7,798 nucleotides of DNA from Rhodospirillaceae bacterium. Lineage in GTDB: Bacteria; Pseudomonadota; Alphaproteobacteria; UBA8366. Positions 5,677 through 7,798 of this stretch are shown here, piece by piece. Each line of letters opens with the position of its first letter. The first letter of the stretch is position 1. The stretch is taken from NCBI GenBank assembly GCA_002711555.1, contig PARQ01000013.1:70100-77897 (forward strand), given 5' to 3'. The position numbers and the translations under genes are program-made. Below the pieces are notes generated by a model. It was not told where the DNA came from. It saw nothing but the letters and a program-made list of their open reading frames with translations, and ran no database searches.

Positions 5677-6828
5677 ATGGCTAGTCTCACACGACGTTTA
5701 AATAAGTGGTGCAGGGCAGGTCTAATAGATGAGCAGCAAGTCGTTGCCATAGAGCACTTCGAAGCTGGACAACCCAGCTGGTTATTGCGTGGACTGCTTG
5801 GTCTCGCAGTTACTTCAATAGGGATAGGGGTTATTGCACTGGTTGCTTCGCATTGGGAAAACATCCCCGATGTAATTATGCTTGGGCTAATGTTCGTGCT
5901 TTTGGTTATCATTGCACTTGGGGCCTGGGCAATGAAAATGCGGAATAATTCCACAGGGGCCGAACTATTCATATTCGCATTTCTAATAGCCTGTCTTGCA
6001 GCCATTGGCTTAATTAGTCAGACCTTTAATCTTTCGGGCAGGCTTGATCATGCATTGCTTTTTTGGGGCCTGATTGTGGCACCCATAACAGTTATGACTC
6101 AGTTTCGTCTGGTCCCTGCTCTTTGGTTATGGGTTATGTTAGTGGTGGGTCTCGTAATACCGATCGTGGAGTGGGTTGACCAGCTTGGCTGGCTAGATCA
6201 AAGAACCGCAATCGGATTAGTAGGCATATTACCAATAACTACAGCGATTGGGCTAGTTGCACTCAACAAACTAAGGCGTTTTGATAATTTTGAATGGGCA
6301 TTTCGTGTAATAACAGTGTTTGCGTGGTTCAGCGCAATAGTTATTTTTGACATAAGCTTGAGTTGGGAAGCAGCTAATCCGACAAATAAGGACGAACTGT
6401 CCGGTGCTTCGTTAATGGTATCATTTGGGACGTTACTGTCATTGTTCGTATTCGCACTCGCTTGGTTTTGGGAGATATTTCCTCGTGCACGTTTGATATT
6501 GATTGGTGTCCAGTTAGGGATTTACTTGAGTTTTCTCGCTCTCGCTTCCCTAACCAATGGTGTTCCATACCTTGGATCGGTTTTTGTAATCTTGTTATTT
6601 GGGTTTTGCGCAACAGATATGGCTCGTGCTGGTCGGCGCAGCGCGGCGCAACTTCTGTTGGTACTGATTGGGATCAGAATGTTAACGTTCTATATCGACG
6701 CATTTGGGGGATTAGCTATCACTGCAGTCGGATTGATATGCGTTGGTGTATTAATTTTACTTACAACTCTCGTTTGGTATAGGAAGCGTCATAATGTTAT
6801 GTCATGGCTGGAGGGTGTGCCTAAATGA
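5677..6828 (+). CDS. DUF2157 multi-pass membrane protein
   Basis: This 383-residue integral membrane protein has a short soluble N-terminus (about 1-34, with the LNKWCRAGLIDEQQ helix typical of DUF2157) and about 11-12 predicted membrane helices, roughly at 36-58, 65-86, 97-115, 126-143, 146-165, 177-196, 208-226, 246-266, 272-291, 297-313, 324-338 and 343-366. Family landmarks are the GIGVIALVASHWENIP segment, the QTFNLSGRLDHALLFWG loop and the C-terminal TFYIDAFGGLAITAVGL. The function of DUF2157 proteins is not known to me. They commonly sit next to a GDYXXLXY protein, and that is the case here with a 4-base overlap, so the two products probably act together in the inner membrane. An in-frame stop 9 bases before the ATG leaves 5677 as the only good start, although there is no clear Shine-Dalgarno. 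Confidence 0.88.
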   Translation: MASLTRRLNKWCRAGLIDEQQVVAIEHFEAGQPSWLLRGLLGLAVTSIGIGVIALVASHWENIPDVIMLGLMFVLLVIIALGAWAMKMRNNSTGAELFIFAFLIACLAAIGLISQTFNLSGRLDHALLFWGLIVAPITVMTQFRLVPALWLWVMLVVGLVIPIVEWVDQLGWLDQRTAIGLVGILPITTAIGLVALNKLRRFDNFEWAFRVITVFAWFSAIVIFDISLSWEAANPTNKDELSGASLMVSFGTLLSLFVFALAWFWEIFPRARLILIGVQLGIYLSFLALASLTNGVPYLGSVFVILLFGFCATDMARAGRRSAAQLLLVLIGIRMLTFYIDAFGGLAITAVGLICVGVLILLTTLVWYRKRHNVMSWLEGVPK

Positions 6829-7325
6829 GTGGCAAGTATCGTTTCGTCGCGGCCCTTATTTTTCCTATGCTATGTTTGGCCGGATTTGTGTTGTGGAACG
6901 TATGGGTTGCGACTCAAGGCCAAAAACTCACGTTGCCTATTCGTGGGTTTGACCCTCGAGATTTGTTGGCCGGCCATTACTTGGCCTACCGCATCGAATA
7001 TGGTTTTGAGTCGCTCTGTACCGGTTCTAAAAACCAGCATGAAAAAAAAACTTATATTTGTTTTGCTCCGAAAAAGATTTTGGGTGCACGACCACAGTCA
7101 TCAGAATGCCAGAAATATTTGAAAGGAGTTTGTAAAAATGGTCGTTTTCAAACAGGTCTGGATAGATTCTATATTCCCCAGAAGCACGCGCGGAAGTTAG
7201 AACAGGCAGTCGTAAACAAAAAGGGAGAGGTTATACTATCTTTGGATGGGATGGGTGGAGCTGCAATAACAGATTTGCTCATCGATGGTCTTTCATGGAA
7301 AAAGTGGGTTTCAGTTAAAGACTGA
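6825..7325 (+). CDS. GDYXXLXY family membrane-anchored protein
   Basis: This 166-residue protein has one N-terminal membrane helix (about 6-29), which could be a signal anchor, and an extracytoplasmic domain. The diagnostic element is DPRDLLAGHYLAYRIEY at 43-59, a variant of the GDYXXLXY motif with His in place of Asp. It is followed by RFYIP (114-118) and the C-terminal AAITDLLIDGLSW segment. Four cysteines (65, 79, 95, 103) in the extracytoplasmic part could form two disulfides. The ATG overlaps the DUF2157 stop (ATGA), and GGAGGG lies 9 bases upstream, so the pair is translationally coupled. The molecular function is unknown; partnership with DUF2157 is inferred from this recurring gene order. 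Confidence 0.87.
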   Translation: MSGKYRFVAALIFPMLCLAGFVLWNVWVATQGQKLTLPIRGFDPRDLLAGHYLAYRIEYGFESLCTGSKNQHEKKTYICFAPKKILGARPQSSECQKYLKGVCKNGRFQTGLDRFYIPQKHARKLEQAVVNKKGEVILSLDGMGGAAITDLLIDGLSWKKWVSVKD

Positions 7326-7489
7326 TTTTCACAAGTTTTATATTACGCTTCATACACGCTACAAAAAACGACGGCAATCTCCAAACGATACTCCGCAAGT
7401 TAGAAAAATACTATCTTCGCTAATTGCTTGAACACAAAAATCAGCCTCCGTCGGGTGTAAATTTCACAAAAACTAAGGAAATGTCTGGA
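7326..7489. other. Intergenic region before the alpha/beta hydrolase
   Basis: These 164 bases hold no supported gene. They should include the promoter of the hydrolase gene and the end of the DUF2157-GDYXXLXY transcript. I see no clear hairpin terminator. AAGGAA at 7475-7480 is the hydrolase Shine-Dalgarno. Confidence 0.4.
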
Positions 7490-7798
7490 ATGAGCGAATT
7501 TATTGTCCCCGAACTTTTGATTAAAAAAGTGCCTGGCGGCACCATCAGCTACCGCGAGGCAGGTTGCGGAGAGGCTATAATTTTTCTTCATGGAATAAAC
7601 ATTCATTCAGGTATCTGGGGCTATCAATTTCCTTTTTTTTCATCACGGTATCGAGTTATAGCGTGGGATGCTCCAAGTTACGGAAAATCGATGCCGAGAG
7701 AGGGTAGGGTAGAAGTCTATGCAGCAGGACTTGCATCCTTACTCGATGCATTGGCTATAGAAAAGGCGCGGATTGTAGGTCATTCAATGGGAGGAATT
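7490..7798 (+). CDS. Alpha/beta hydrolase, N-terminal part (cut by window end)
   Basis: About 103 residues are visible, open to the last base. After a beta hairpin (VPGGTISYREAG) come the oxyanion-hole strand IIFLHGIN, the WDAPSYGKS segment typical of family members (usually D-x-R/P-G-x-G-x-S), and the nucleophile elbow GHSMGG with the catalytic Ser near the window end. The catalytic Asp and His lie beyond the window. Substrate cannot be predicted; esterases, C-C bond hydrolases and haloalkane dehalogenase-like enzymes share this layout. An in-frame ATG at 7481 directly abuts the AAGGAA Shine-Dalgarno, so the ATG at 7490 (9 bases after it) is the better start. The gene is absent from simple complete-ORF lists because it has no stop in the window. 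Confidence 0.9.
   Translation, partial: MSEFIVPELLIKKVPGGTISYREAGCGEAIIFLHGINIHSGIWGYQFPFFSSRYRVIAWDAPSYGKSMPREGRVEVYAAGLASLLDALAIEKARIVGHSMGGI

Noticed and set aside
7400..7606. 68-residue minus-strand ORF
   Set aside because: It overlaps the start of the alpha/beta hydrolase, which has clear homology, and shows no family features of its own.
1..7798. CRISPR array, tRNA, insertion sequence, phage or defence genes
   Set aside because: No spaced direct repeats, no cloverleaf-like segment, no transposase or integrase motifs and no terminal repeats were seen.

Overview
The window looks like a chromosomal segment of an AT-leaning, probably aquatic or marine alphaproteobacterium. The lineage call rests mainly on a DUF3126 gene, a small family largely confined to Alphaproteobacteria. 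Supporting it only weakly are the abundance of SDR and class III CoA-transferase genes and compact spacing. No mobile element, tRNA, rRNA or CRISPR array is visible. Ten protein genes are supported, two of them cut by the window edges.

Left part (1-2911): the C-terminus of an SDR dehydrogenase, a complete YghU-type glutathione S-transferase, a convergent DUF2237 gene, and a minus-strand two-gene unit (DUF3126 followed by an SDR oxidoreductase) that ends at a 10-bp inverted repeat suited to be a terminator.

Middle (3170-5164): a minus-strand DsbA/FrnE-type thiol-disulfide oxidoreductase and a divergent class III (CaiB/Frc-type) CoA-transferase. The FrnE gene is the highlight. Its reading frame is interrupted by one in-frame TGA exactly where the first cysteine of the CxxC redox motif belongs, so the motif reads U-P-W-C. 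Twenty-one nucleotides after the TGA, within the coding region, lies a 7-bp hairpin with a GGG apical loop, which fits the general form of a bacterial SECIS element. UGA is used as an ordinary stop by at least four other genes here, so the code is not reassigned. I read this gene as a selenoprotein that a standard ORF caller would truncate or call a pseudogene. Its start is most likely a TTG at 3806-3808.

Right part (5355-7798): a single-domain parvulin (ppiC-like) with a strong Shine-Dalgarno sequence, then a translationally coupled membrane pair (DUF2157 plus GDYXXLXY protein), then the 5' part of an alpha/beta hydrolase gene running off the window.

A thiol/redox and protein-folding theme (GST, Sec-FrnE, parvulin) sits beside general acyl-CoA/SDR metabolism. 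Nothing shows that these genes form one pathway. The intergenic gaps are all under about 260 bases and hold only promoter-like AT-rich sequence and short dyads.
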